Positions 25,086 to 36,526 of a stretch of 64,000 nucleotides of DNA are shown piece by piece. The notes under the pieces are model-generated. The model made no database searches. It worked only from the letters and a program-made list of their open reading frames with translations, and was not told the DNA's origin. Positions within the stretch are counted from its first letter, which is position 1, and every line of letters starts with the position of its first letter. Position numbers and translations under genes: made by a program. The DNA is from Cyanobium sp. M30B3 (GTDB taxonomy: Bacteria; Cyanobacteriota; Cyanobacteriia; PCC-6307; Cyanobiaceae): positions 3,074,465-3,138,464 of the forward strand of contig CP073761.1 of NCBI GenBank assembly GCA_018399015.1, read 5' to 3'.

Positions 25086-26959
25086 TGGCCGCCTCCACGG
25101 CCGCACCGGCGGTCTCCTCAGATCGCCGGGTGATCCAGATCCCCCTCGACGAGGGACTGGTGTGTCTGCGGGGGCTCAGCCCGAAGCGCCTGCGCTTCGA
25201 GGTGGAGTACGGCCTGGAGCGCGGCACCACGGCCAACAGCTTTCTGCTGTCCGGCGGCACGACGGCCAGCGAACGGCCGGCCGCTGGCCATCCGCTGCCA
25301 CCTGTGCTCGTGCACCCGCCCGGGGCTTCGTTCGCCGGGCCCTACCTGGAGCAGCTGGCGGCGCTGATCCCGCCGGATGCCGCCCTCAAGGTGGTGGTGG
25401 GCCACGTCAACCCCAACAGGGTGGCGCTGCTGCGCCAGCTGGCGGCCCGCTGGCCGGCCCTGATGCTGGTGGCCTCCAACACCGGCGCCAAGCTGCTCGA
25501 AGAACTCTGGAGCCAGCAGAAGCCCCAGAAACCGGGTGCTGCCAGCTCGGGCGACGCCGCACCAGAAGCGGCGCCGATCCCGCCGCTGCCGCCGATCGAC
25601 GTGGTGAAGCAGGAGGCCAGCCGGCCCCTCGGCCACGGCCACGTGCTGCGGCTGCTCCCGGTGCCCACGCCCCGCTGGCCCGGCGGCTTGATGGCCTTTG
25701 AGGAGAGCACGGGCCTGCTGATGAGCGGCAAATTCTTCGCCGCCCACCTCTGCAGCGAGGCCTGGGCCGAGGCCAACCGCAGCAGCACCGAGGAAGACCG
25801 CCGCTACTACTACGACTGCCTGATGGCGCCGATGGCCCGCCAGGTGGAGGCGGTGGTGGAGCGGCTCGAGGAGCTCGACATCCGCACGATCGCCCCGGGC
25901 CACGGCCCCGCCATCGCCCAGAGCTGGCGCAGCCTGCTGGCCGACTACCGCCGCTGGGGCGAGAGCACCGAGCGCTCCAGCCAGTCGGTGGCCCTGCTGT
26001 TCGCCAGTGCCTACGGCAACACCGCCGCCATCGCCGACGCCCTGGCCCAGGGCATCTCCCGCACCGGCGTGCGCGTGGAGAGCATCAACTGCGAGTTCAC
26101 GCCGGCCGAGCAGCTGCTGGCGGCGATCCGCGGTTGTGATGCCCTGCTGATCGGCTCCCCCACCCTGGGCGGCCACGCCCCCACGCCGATCGTCTCAGCC
26201 CTGGGCACGGTGCTGGCCGAAGGAGATCGCGCCAAGCCGGTGGGCGTGTTCGGCAGCTTCGGCTGGAGCGGCGAAGCCCTGGATCTGCTGGAGAGCAAGC
26301 TGCGCGATGGCGGCTTTCGCTTCGCCTTCGCGCCGATCAAGGTGAAGTTCAGCCCCGATGCGGCCACGATCAAGACGATCGAGGAAACCGGCACCGCCCT
26401 CGGCCGCGAGCTCAAGACCGCCAAGCGACGCCAGGAGCGACGTGCGGCCGCCGGCGGCCTCAGCGAGAGCCGCACCGGCCCGGCCCTCCAGGCCCTGGGC
26501 CGGGTGGTGGGCTCCCTCTGCGTGCTCACCACCGAGAAAGGCTCGGGTGAGAGCCGCCTCAGCGGCGCCATGGTGGCCAGCTGGGTGAGCCAGGCCAGCT
26601 TCACGCCGCCGGGCTTCACGGTGGCCGTGGCCAAGGACCGGGCGGTGGAGGCCCTGCTGCACGTGGGCGATCACTTCGCCCTCAACGTGCTGGCCGCCGG
26701 CCGCGAGAGCGGGCCGATGAAGCAGTTCCTCAAGCCGTTTGCCCCCGGCGCCGACCGGTTCGCCGGCCTGGAGCTGGAGCGCAGCCCCGGCGGCCTGCCG
26801 ATCCTGCCAGAGGCCCTGGCCTGGCTGGAGGCCAGCGTGCAGCAGCGCATGGAATGCGGTGACCACTGGCTCCTCTACGCCCAGGTGAAGCAGGGCGGCC
26901 TGCTGGATCCGGAGGGCATCACGGCCGTGCACCAGCGCCGCAGCGGCGCCAACTACTGA
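25085..26959 (+). CDS. flv1: Flavodiiron protein Flv1
   Basis: A 624-residue partner of Flv3 with the same three-domain layout (beta-lactamase-like, flavodoxin, flavin reductase: AMVASWVSQASFTPPGF). The iron ligands are degenerate: the first cluster reads H107-V-N-P-N-R112 instead of HxExDH, the next His is replaced in PTPRWPGG, and the Asp position reads SGKFF. Only PGHGP keeps its His. Neutral and basic substitutions at these sites are the known hallmark of Flv1/Flv2. A Pro/Ala-rich insertion lies near residues 150-180. The ATG lies inside the stop of flv3, so translation is probably coupled. Confidence 0.92.
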   Translation: MAASTAAPAVSSDRRVIQIPLDEGLVCLRGLSPKRLRFEVEYGLERGTTANSFLLSGGTTASERPAAGHPLPPVLVHPPGASFAGPYLEQLAALIPPDAALKVVVGHVNPNRVALLRQLAARWPALMLVASNTGAKLLEELWSQQKPQKPGAASSGDAAPEAAPIPPLPPIDVVKQEASRPLGHGHVLRLLPVPTPRWPGGLMAFEESTGLLMSGKFFAAHLCSEAWAEANRSSTEEDRRYYYDCLMAPMARQVEAVVERLEELDIRTIAPGHGPAIAQSWRSLLADYRRWGESTERSSQSVALLFASAYGNTAAIADALAQGISRTGVRVESINCEFTPAEQLLAAIRGCDALLIGSPTLGGHAPTPIVSALGTVLAEGDRAKPVGVFGSFGWSGEALDLLESKLRDGGFRFAFAPIKVKFSPDAATIKTIEETGTALGRELKTAKRRQERRAAAGGLSESRTGPALQALGRVVGSLCVLTTEKGSGESRLSGAMVASWVSQASFTPPGFTVAVAKDRAVEALLHVGDHFALNVLAAGRESGPMKQFLKPFAPGADRFAGLELERSPGGLPILPEALAWLEASVQQRMECGDHWLLYAQVKQGGLLDPEGITAVHQRRSGANY

Positions 26960-27000
26960 CGCCCGGCCAAACCCACCTCCCTGATCGACTGGCGACTGGA

Positions 27001-27240
27001 TCAGGCGGCCTGAGGAGGCGTTGGATCGCTGCCGCCCACGGCCTGGAAGGGCAGCACCAGGGTGGCCCAGTGATCAGGGCGCTGGGGACGGCTGCGCCGG
27101 GGACGGCGCACGCCGAAGGGCACGCGCACCACATTGGTGCCCACAGTGCGTTCAGCGTTGCCCCCACTGTGTTCAGTGCTCAGAGGAGAGCTGTTGTCGT
27201 TGCCAGGCCCCTTGGGGCTGCCAGCGTTGCCGTCGTTCAT
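27001..27240 (-). CDS. Possible small basic protein (orphan ORF)
   Basis: A 79-residue frame with an ATG at 27240 preceded by a good GGGGA purine stretch. The N-terminal half is Gly/Asn/Ser-rich (MNDGNAGSPKGPGNDNSS) and the middle is basic (VPFGVRRPRRSRPQRPDH), followed by a short hydrophobic stretch (WATLVLPF). I recognise no family. It lies downstream of gcvP on the same strand and converges on flv1. Conservation in relatives would decide whether it is real. Confidence 0.4.
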   Translation of the reverse strand: MNDGNAGSPKGPGNDNSSPLSTEHSGGNAERTVGTNVVRVPFGVRRPRRSRPQRPDHWATLVLPFQAVGGSDPTPPQAA

Positions 27241-27434
27241 GGTCCCCACACAAGAAAACGAACCAGCTGGATCAACGATCAGCTGTCAAGCCGAAGCTCG
27301 AAGCTGCACGGTGATCGCAAGAGCAAGTCCTTGCGCTGCAGTTGCAACAGATTTTGCGGGAAAAGCAAGAGCTCAAAACCAAAAAGATCGTGAGACCTGC
27401 CTCTGCAGGCCCCAACAGTCTGCGGGATCGCCGT
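27241..27434. other. Gap downstream of gcvP with a weak hairpin
   Basis: The stretch is AT-rich. On the minus strand a short stem CCTGC-4-GCAGG (27396-27409) follows the gcvP stop, and an oligo-T run (complement of 27381-27385) lies about a dozen bases further. It may act as an inefficient terminator for gcvP. It should also hold the promoter of the small ORF at 27240, but no clear boxes are seen. Confidence 0.3.
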
Positions 27435-30499
<3,065 letters not shown>

Positions 30500-30500
<1 letters not shown>

Positions 30501-30889
30501 CAGTGGCCCTGCACCTGGGCGGCGTACTGGTCGGCGTCCATCAGCGCCTCAACCTGGGCGGGATCACTCGCACGGAGCAGCAGTAGCCAGCCCTCGCCGT
30601 AGGGGTCGTTCTGGAGCTCCTCCGGGTTGGCCAGCACGGCCTCGTTGCGGGCCTCCACCACGCCGCTCACCGGCGCCAGCAGATCTTCCACCGCCTTCAC
30701 CGATTCCACGCTGCCGAAGCTGGCTCCCTGGCGCAGCTCGGCGCCCACCTCGGGCAGCTCCACGAACACGATGTCGCCCAGCTGGTCGACGGCAAAGGCG
30801 CTGATGCCGAGGCGGAAACGCTCGCCATCGGGGCGCAGGTACTCATGACTGTCCGTGTAGCGGCAGTCGGCGGGGAACGGGAGCGCCAT
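30500..30889 (-). CDS. gcvH: Glycine cleavage system H protein
   Basis: A 129-residue lipoyl carrier. The lipoylated lysine is K65 in [11 protein letters not shown]; the flanking [18 protein letters not shown] and [20 protein letters not shown] segments are standard for the family. It shuttles the aminomethyl intermediate from GcvP to the T protein. Its stop overlaps the start of gcvP by one base, and it begins 30 bases after the stop of the PLP enzyme upstream. No riboswitch-like structure is possible in that short gap. Confidence 0.97.
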
Positions 30890-30919
30890 GGGCGGTGGAG
30901 CTGGGTGCGGCGATGGGCG

Positions 30920-32245
30920 TCAGTCTGTCGGAAGGAGGCCGGATTCGAGCAGCGCCGTCAGGGCCCGCTGCAGGGCGAGGGCGGCATGGGCCCGGTGCGT
31001 GCCGCCCTGGGCGTAGAGCACGAACGGCTCGCGCAGCGGCGCATCGGCCGAAAACTCGCTGGTGCTGCCGTCGATGAAGGTGCCGCCGGCCATCACCAGC
31101 TCGCTGGCGTAGCCGGGCATCGGCGCCGGCACCGGATCGAGGTAGGAGCCGATCGGCGAGGCGGCCTGGAAAGCGCGGCACACCGCCTTGAGCCGCTCCG
31201 GGCTGCCCAGCCGAACCGCCTGGATCACGTCGCTGCGCTCGGCCCCGGGCAGGGGATTGACGGCAAAGCCCATATCGCTGAACACCCGGGCGGTCAGCTC
31301 GCTGCTGATCAGCGCCTCGGCCACCATCTGGGGCGCCAGGAACAGCCCCTGGAAGAGCAGCCGGTTGAGATCAAAGCTGGTGCCCCCCTCGCTGCCGATG
31401 CCCGGGGCGGTGAGCCGGCAGCAGGCCTGCTCCACCAGCTCGGCCCGGCCGGCCACGTAGCCGCCGGTGGGGGCGATCGTGCCGCCCAGGTTCTTGATCA
31501 GCGAACCGGCGATCAGATCGGCGCCCACGGCGGCGGGCTCCTGCTCCTGCACCAGCTCGCCGTAGCAGTTGTCCACGAACACCACACAGCCCGGCTGGAG
31601 TGCCTTCACCCGCTCCGCCAGGCGGCCGATCTCCGCCACCGGCAGCGACGGCCGCCAGCTGTAGCCGCAGCTGCGCTGGATCAGCACCATGCGCGTCGGC
31701 ACCGCCAGGGCGTCCTCCAGGCCGGTCCAGTCGATACCGCCATCGGCCAGCAGATCCAGCTCGGCATAAGTGACGCCGAACTCGGCCAGGGAGCCCTGGC
31801 CGCTGCCACGGATACCGATCACCTCCTCCAGGGTGTCGTAAGGCCGGCCGGTGAGCGCCAGCAGGCGATCGCCGGGCCGCAGCACGCCATAGAGGGCGGC
31901 GGCGATGGCGTGGGTGCCGCTCACGAACTGCAGCCGCACGGCGGCGGCCTCAGCCTGCAGCACCCGGGCGAACACCCGGTCGAGCACCTCGCGGCCCTGA
32001 TCGCCGTGGCCGTAGCCGCTCACCGAGGCGAAGTGCTGCACCCCCACCCGCTCGGCAGCGAAGGCGGCCAGCACCCGCTCCAGCCGCGGGCCCACCCCGG
32101 CCGTATGGGCCTCGGCCAGGGGGGCAATCGCCGCCTGGGCTGCGGCCACCCGCTCGGCGGCCCGGGCAGCAGGCGAACTGGGGCTGGGCTCGGGGCTGGA
32201 CTGGGGCGGCTGCAACGCTGGCGTGGGGGTGGGCAATGCCGCCAT
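30920..32245 (-). CDS. PLP-dependent aluminium-resistance/methionine gamma-lyase family protein
   Basis: A 441-residue fold-type I PLP enzyme of the family named for an aluminium-resistance protein (PF06838-like). Markers are HFASVSGYGHGDQGRE, VSGTHAIAAALYG, VFVDNCYGE, the PLP lysine K251 in SLIKNLGG, and GSEGGTSFDLNRL. The first ~30 residues are Pro/Ser-rich and poorly conserved. The physiological reaction is uncertain; annotation as a methionine gamma-lyase is by family only. It lies eight bases after the unknown gene upstream and 30 bases before gcvH, so all four probably share a transcript, perhaps linking amino acid turnover. Confidence 0.85.
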   Translation of the reverse strand: MAALPTPTPALQPPQSSPEPSPSSPAARAAERVAAAQAAIAPLAEAHTAGVGPRLERVLAAFAAERVGVQHFASVSGYGHGDQGREVLDRVFARVLQAEAAAVRLQFVSGTHAIAAALYGVLRPGDRLLALTGRPYDTLEEVIGIRGSGQGSLAEFGVTYAELDLLADGGIDWTGLEDALAVPTRMVLIQRSCGYSWRPSLPVAEIGRLAERVKALQPGCVVFVDNCYGELVQEQEPAAVGADLIAGSLIKNLGGTIAPTGGYVAGRAELVEQACCRLTAPGIGSEGGTSFDLNRLLFQGLFLAPQMVAEALISSELTARVFSDMGFAVNPLPGAERSDVIQAVRLGSPERLKAVCRAFQAASPIGSYLDPVPAPMPGYASELVMAGGTFIDGSTSEFSADAPLREPFVLYAQGGTHRAHAALALQRALTALLESGLLPTD

Positions 32246-32253
32246 CGTGCCCG

Positions 32254-33042
32254 TCAGCGCCGCTGGGCCAGCTGGGCGCGGATGGCAGCGGCCAGGTCCT
32301 CCCCGCCAGCGGCGGGCCAGCCGCGGGCCTGCAGCGTGCGGGCCCTCTGGCGCAGCAGCTCCAGAAACTGATCGGGCTCCAGCTCGCCCTCGCCGGCGGC
32401 GCCGAGGGTCGCCAGGGTGCGGCGCAGTTCGGGCAGCTCCGCATCCAGCTCGGCGGCGCTGTAGTCGCGCTGGCCCGCCATCACCTCGGCGAAGCGCTCA
32501 CGCCGCTGGCGCTTGGCCACCGGGTAGGCCGCCAGCAGCTGCTCCCGGCAGAGCCGCCAGGGACGGCCGGCCGTGAGCAGCTCGGCCAGGGCGGCACTGA
32601 GGGCTCCGGCCTCCGCCTCGGCGATGCGCAGATCGAAGGCGGCCGGCGGCTGGCGCACCCCCACGAAGATCTCCAGCAGCTCGCCCGGGCCGAGCACGGG
32701 CTCACCGGGGGCCTGCACCGGCTGGGCCGCCCCCTCCAGGGCCACCAGCAACTCCGGATGGTCCTCCAGCTCCTGGCGCAGGGCGGGGGAGAGCCCGCCG
32801 CCGGCCGCCTCCCGGGCCAGCAGCTGGTTGATGCGGCCTAAGGCCAGGAACACCTCGGGGCCGGGGGAGGCGAGCTTGCCGTTGCGCAGCATCGACAGCT
32901 GGGAGTTGTGCAGCCGGCCGAGGTCGAGGGCCTCGGCCAGGGCGGGCAGCACCCGGTGGCTCCAGCCGTTGCGGCCGTGCCAGAGCCGGATCAGGTGGGC
33001 AAAGGCGACCCGGCCAGCAGCGATGTCGTCCCGGTAACCCAC
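32254..33042 (-). CDS. Conserved-looking protein of unknown function
   Basis: A 262-residue soluble, Leu/Ala/Glu-rich protein with no transmembrane segment. The N-terminal part (HNSQLSMLRNGKLASPGPEVFLAL) looks like a small helical, helix-turn-helix-like region, but I see no solid DNA-binding signature. I place the start at GTG 33042 (GYRDDIAAGRVAFAHLIRLW); a TTG at 33081 would add 13 unlikely residues. It is the first gene of the minus-strand run leading to gcvP and faces the desaturase across a 166-base divergent region. Confidence 0.6.
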   Translation of the reverse strand: MGYRDDIAAGRVAFAHLIRLWHGRNGWSHRVLPALAEALDLGRLHNSQLSMLRNGKLASPGPEVFLALGRINQLLAREAAGGGLSPALRQELEDHPELLVALEGAAQPVQAPGEPVLGPGELLEIFVGVRQPPAAFDLRIAEAEAGALSAALAELLTAGRPWRLCREQLLAAYPVAKRQRRERFAEVMAGQRDYSAAELDAELPELRRTLATLGAAGEGELEPDQFLELLRQRARTLQARGWPAAGGEDLAAAIRAQLAQRR

Positions 33043-33208
33043 GCAGTGCGCCCCATTCGGATGAAGCCGACCAACCGGCAAGCCGCCAGGCAGACAGACC
33101 GCCAGACAGACAGACCGAACCGGCCGGAAAGCGAATCAGGATCAGAATGGATGCTGATCATGATTCGGATTGCTACCATCGTAGCGATTGATCAGGAGTC
33201 GGTCCGTC
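33043..33208. promoter_or_regulatory. Divergent control region between the unknown gene and the desaturase
   Basis: It contains a CAGAC-rich short repeat tract (33091-33115), a TGATCA palindrome (33155-33160), and a perfect inverted repeat GCTAC-4-GTAGC (33172-33185) just upstream of the desaturase. TACCAT at 33174-33179 could serve as a -10 box. An AGGAG at 33192-33198 could be the ribosome-binding site. The assignments are tentative; temperature-responsive desaturase promoters often have dyads here, but none is proven. Confidence 0.3.
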
Positions 33209-34180
33209 ATGACGGCCACAGCACCAACCCGGCCAACGGCCCGCCCCTCGGCCAGGGGCACCCGCCAGCCGGCCTTCATCAATGGCGGCGCCAGCGGCAT
33301 CCGCCGGGCCGAGGCCCTGCACCGCCCCCGTCGCGGCGAACCCGATCCGGAGGTGAAGCGCGGCACCCGCTGGACCACCATCGGCTTCATGGTGGCGATC
33401 CACGTGCTGGCGGTGGTGGCCCTGCTGCCCCGCTTCTGGAGCGTGCCGGCCGTGGCCAGCCTGCTGGTGCTCTATTGGGTCACCGCCTGCCTGGGCGTGA
33501 CGATCGGCTATCACCGCCTGCTCAGCCACCGCTCCTTCCGGCTGCCCCGCTGGGCCGAGCGCTTCTTCGCCACCTGCGGCGCCCTCAGCTGCCAGCACGG
33601 CCCGATCGACTGGGTGGGCCTGCACCGCCACCACCACAAGTTCTCCGATACGGACGTCGATCACCACACCAGCCTCAGGGGCTTCTGGTGGAGCCACATG
33701 GGCTGGATGTTCGAGACCATCCCGGCCATGGGCGCCGTGCCTCGCCTCACCGGCGACCTGGCCAAGGACCCTTACTACCGCTGGCTCAACCACAACTTCC
33801 TGCTGCTGCAGCTGCCCCTGGCCGCCCTGCTGTTCTGGATCGGCACGGCCACCGGCGCCGGCGGCTGGGCCCTGGTGCTCTGGGGCATCCCCCTGCGCCT
33901 GGTGCTGGTGTACCACTGCACCTGGCTGGTGAATTCCGCCACCCACCTCTGGGGTGAGGCCCCCCACGCCAGCGGCGACGGCTCCCGCAACAACCCCTGG
34001 GTGGCGGCGCTCACCTTCGGCGAGGGCTGGCACAACAACCACCACGCCTTCCCCCACTCGGCCCGCCACGGCTTCGGCCGCCAGATCGACCTCACCTGGC
34101 AGCACATCCGCCTGATGCGCCGCCTCGGCCTGGCCACCCAGGTGCGCCTGCCCGCCGCAGCCATGCCGCGCCGCCGCTGA
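33209..34180 (+). CDS. desC: Acyl-lipid/acyl-CoA delta-9-type fatty acid desaturase
   Basis: A 323-residue membrane desaturase. The three histidine boxes that bind the diiron centre are present: HRLLSH, HRHHH and HNNHH. Four hydrophobic spans surround them (for example AIHVLAVVALLPRF and LAALLFWIGTA). In cyanobacteria DesC inserts the first double bond at delta-9 of stearate in membrane lipids with reduced ferredoxin as donor, which maintains fluidity in the cold. ATG at 33209 is chosen; a TTG at 33188 is in frame but weaker. The specificity (delta-9 against other positions) is inferred from overall likeness. rplI follows at 64 bases. Confidence 0.85.
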   Translation: MTATAPTRPTARPSARGTRQPAFINGGASGIRRAEALHRPRRGEPDPEVKRGTRWTTIGFMVAIHVLAVVALLPRFWSVPAVASLLVLYWVTACLGVTIGYHRLLSHRSFRLPRWAERFFATCGALSCQHGPIDWVGLHRHHHKFSDTDVDHHTSLRGFWWSHMGWMFETIPAMGAVPRLTGDLAKDPYYRWLNHNFLLLQLPLAALLFWIGTATGAGGWALVLWGIPLRLVLVYHCTWLVNSATHLWGEAPHASGDGSRNNPWVAALTFGEGWHNNHHAFPHSARHGFGRQIDLTWQHIRLMRRLGLATQVRLPAAAMPRRR

Positions 34181-34244
34181 GGCAGGAACAGTCCCTGATC
34201 TAGGCTTTCAGATCGGCTCGTGATCACCCCTCCGTCTTAACCCC

Positions 34245-34703
34245 ATGGCCAAGCGCGTTCAAGTCGTTCTCAACGAAGACGTCCTCAGCCTGGGCAAGGA
34301 CGGGGATCTGGTGGATGTGGCCCCCGGCTACGCCCGCAACTTCCTGGTGCCCACCGGCAAGGCCGTGCCGGTGACGGCCGCCGTGCTGCGCCAGGTGGAG
34401 GCCCGCCGGGCCAAGGAGGCGGAGCGCCAGGCCGCCCTCAAGGCCGAAGCGGAGGCCTTCCGCACCGCCCTCACCACCATCGGCCGCTTCACCGTGAAGA
34501 AGCAGACCGGTGGCGATGACGTGCTGTTCGGCACCGTGACCAACGGCGACGTGGCCGAGGCGATCGAGGCCGCCACCAAGAAGGACGTGGACCGCCGCGA
34601 CATCACCGTACCCGAGATCCACCGCACCGGCACCTACAAGGTGCAGGTGAAGCTGCATCCCGACGTCACCGCCGAGATCAACCTGGACGTGGTGAGCCAC
34701 TGA
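34245..34703 (+). CDS. rplI: 50S ribosomal protein L9
   Basis: A 152-residue protein with the L9 N-terminal domain ([20 protein letters not shown], then [14 protein letters not shown]), a charged connecting helix ([17 protein letters not shown]) and the C-terminal RNA-binding domain. It binds 23S rRNA. It precedes dnaB, a common bacterial order. It is followed by a good terminator, so dnaB probably has its own promoter. Confidence 0.97.
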   Translation: MAKRVQVVLNEDVLSLGKDGDLVDVAPGYARNFLVPTGKAVPVTAAVLRQVEARRAKEAERQAALKAEAEAFRTALTTIGRFTVKKQTGGDDVLFGTVTNGDVAEAIEAATKKDVDRRDITVPEIHRTGTYKVQVKLHPDVTAEINLDVVSH

Positions 34704-34751
34704 ACGCCAGGCCTGGAGGCAGGCAGCACCTGGGCCCCGCGGCTACCGCTG

Positions 34752-34777
34752 GCCACCCCACCCCTGGGGTGGCTTTT
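34752..34777 (+). terminator. Rho-independent terminator after rplI
   Basis: GCCACCCCA (34752-34760) pairs perfectly with TGGGGTGGC (34765-34773) over a four-base loop and is followed by TTTT. It starts about 48 bases after the rplI stop codon. Confidence 0.9.
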
Positions 34778-34881
34778 CTGTTGGCACCCCACCACTGGGG
34801 GCGCGATGGGCTGGTCAAAGCCCACCCGAGCGGCGATGATCAACAACCCGGTGTGAACCGCGCCACCGGCCCCCGGTTCCC

Positions 34882-36303
34882 ATGGTCACCGTTCCCCTCA
34901 ACCCAGCCCCCCCCAATCCATCCGACTCCGGGGCCCCGTCGCGCCAGCGCCAGGGCGGTCGCGGGGGCGAGGCCCAGTTCGAGGCCCTGCCCGACTCGCT
35001 GCCCCCCCAGAACCTGGAGGCCGAGGAGGCGGTGCTGGGGGGCGTGCTGCTCGACCCGGACGCGATCGGCCGGGTGGCCGACGTACTGCAGCCGGAGGCC
35101 TTCTACCTCAGCGCCCACCGCGAGATCTACCGCACCGCCCTGATGCTGCACGGCCAGGGCAAACCCACCGACCTCACCGCCATGACGGCCTGGCTGGCCG
35201 ACACCGGCAACCTGGAGAAGGTGGGCGGCAGCGGCCGGCTGGTGGAGCTGGTGGAGCGGATCAGCTCCACCGCCTCGATCGAGCAGGTGGCCCGCCTGGT
35301 GATGGACAAGTTCCTGCGCCGCCAGCTGATCCGCTCCGGCAACGAGGTGATCGCCCTCGGCTACGACCAGGGCAAGCCGATGGAGCAGGTGCTCGATGAG
35401 GCGGAGCAGAAGATCTTCGCCATCAGCCAGGAGAAGCCCAGCAGCGGCCTCACCCCCACCGCCGAGATCCTCACCAGCACCTTCAACGAGATCGAGAGCC
35501 GCTCCCTGGGCACGGCGGTGGCCGGCATCCCGGTGAACTTCTACGACCTGGACGCCATGACCCAGGGGCTGCAGCGCAGCGACTTGATCATCGTGGCCGG
35601 CCGGCCGGCGATGGGCAAGACCGCCATCACCCTCAACCTGGCCAAGAACGTGGCCCAGCTGCACAACCTGCCGGTGTGCCTGTTCAGCCTGGAGATGAGC
35701 AAGGAGCAGCTCACCTACCGGCTGCTGGCGATGGAGGTGGGGATCGAGAGCGGCCGGCTGCGCACCGGCCGGCTGCAGCAGGAGGAGTGGCCGCTGCTGG
35801 GCCAGGGGATCAACAGCCTGGGCCAGCTGCCCCTGTTCATCGACGACAAGCCCAATGCCGGCGTGCTGGAGATGCGCTCCCTCTGCCGGCGGCTGATGGC
35901 CGAGAGCGGCAAGGAGCTGGGCCTGGTGGTGATCGACTACCTGCAGCTGATGGAGGGCGGCGGCAGCGACAACCGGGTGCAGGAACTCAGCCGCATCACC
36001 CGGGGGCTCAAGCAAATGGCCCGTGAGCTGAACGTGCCGGTGATCGCCCTCTCCCAGCTGAGCCGGGGGGTGGAAGCCCGCACCAACAAGCGACCGATGC
36101 TCAGCGACCTGCGTGAATCGGGCTCGATCGAGCAGGACGCCGACCTGGTGCTGATGATCTACCGCGACGAGTACTACAACCCCGAAACCCCCGACCGGGG
36201 CATCACCGAGGTAATCGTGACCAAGCACCGCAACGGTCCGGTGGGCACGGTGAAGCTGCTGTTCGAGCCCCAGTTCACCCGCTTCCGCAACCTGGCGGCT
36301 TGA
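34882..36303 (+). CDS. dnaB: Replicative DNA helicase DnaB
   Basis: A 473-residue hexameric helicase that unwinds DNA at the fork. The N-terminal primase-interacting domain starts with PQNLEAEEAVLGG. The RecA-like domain has Walker A GRPAMGKT (about residues 240-247), Walker B VVIDYLQLM, and the motif region LSQLSRGVEARTNKRPMLSD followed by DADLVLMIYRDEYY. The length is normal, so no intein interrupts it, unlike dnaB in some cyanobacteria. Confidence 0.97.
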   Translation: MVTVPLNPAPPNPSDSGAPSRQRQGGRGGEAQFEALPDSLPPQNLEAEEAVLGGVLLDPDAIGRVADVLQPEAFYLSAHREIYRTALMLHGQGKPTDLTAMTAWLADTGNLEKVGGSGRLVELVERISSTASIEQVARLVMDKFLRRQLIRSGNEVIALGYDQGKPMEQVLDEAEQKIFAISQEKPSSGLTPTAEILTSTFNEIESRSLGTAVAGIPVNFYDLDAMTQGLQRSDLIIVAGRPAMGKTAITLNLAKNVAQLHNLPVCLFSLEMSKEQLTYRLLAMEVGIESGRLRTGRLQQEEWPLLGQGINSLGQLPLFIDDKPNAGVLEMRSLCRRLMAESGKELGLVVIDYLQLMEGGGSDNRVQELSRITRGLKQMARELNVPVIALSQLSRGVEARTNKRPMLSDLRESGSIEQDADLVLMIYRDEYYNPETPDRGITEVIVTKHRNGPVGTVKLLFEPQFTRFRNLAA

Positions 36304-36526
36304 TCGGCGCTGCGGGGCTGGCGCAGGCTGCGTAGTTTCACTGAGGCAGTGAACACAGCACCGTAGTTTCAGGCAAAGGGGAGGGGCTTGGCAGGGCTAG
36401 TCAAACAGTTTTACTGATGCCTGAAGGGTGCAATCAGTGCGATAATTAAACCACATATGCGGCTGAGCAAGGCATCCAACGCGACTGCCCCAGCACGATC
36501 CGCGACGCCCAAATCCTCCTCCTGCC
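36304..36526. promoter_or_regulatory. Control region before the giant surface protein
   Basis: A perfect inverted repeat TTCACTG-3-CAGTGAA lies at 36337-36353. The nonamer GTAGTTTCA occurs twice (36332-36340 and 36363-36371), the first copy overlapping the left arm. About 70 bases further a GATAAT box (36441-36446) in an AT-rich context could be a -10 element. The arrangement resembles an operator next to a promoter, but no -35 partner at normal spacing is obvious. Confidence 0.35.

Noticed and set aside
30890-30919. Glycine riboswitch before gcvH
   Set aside because: Only 30 bases separate gcvH from the upstream stop, too short for an aptamer.
33088-33118. CAGAC short repeats as a CRISPR or iteron array
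   Set aside because: The units are only 4-9 bases, irregular and without spacers of constant length.
34882-36303. Possible intein in dnaB
   Set aside because: The length and motif spacing are those of an uninterrupted DnaB.
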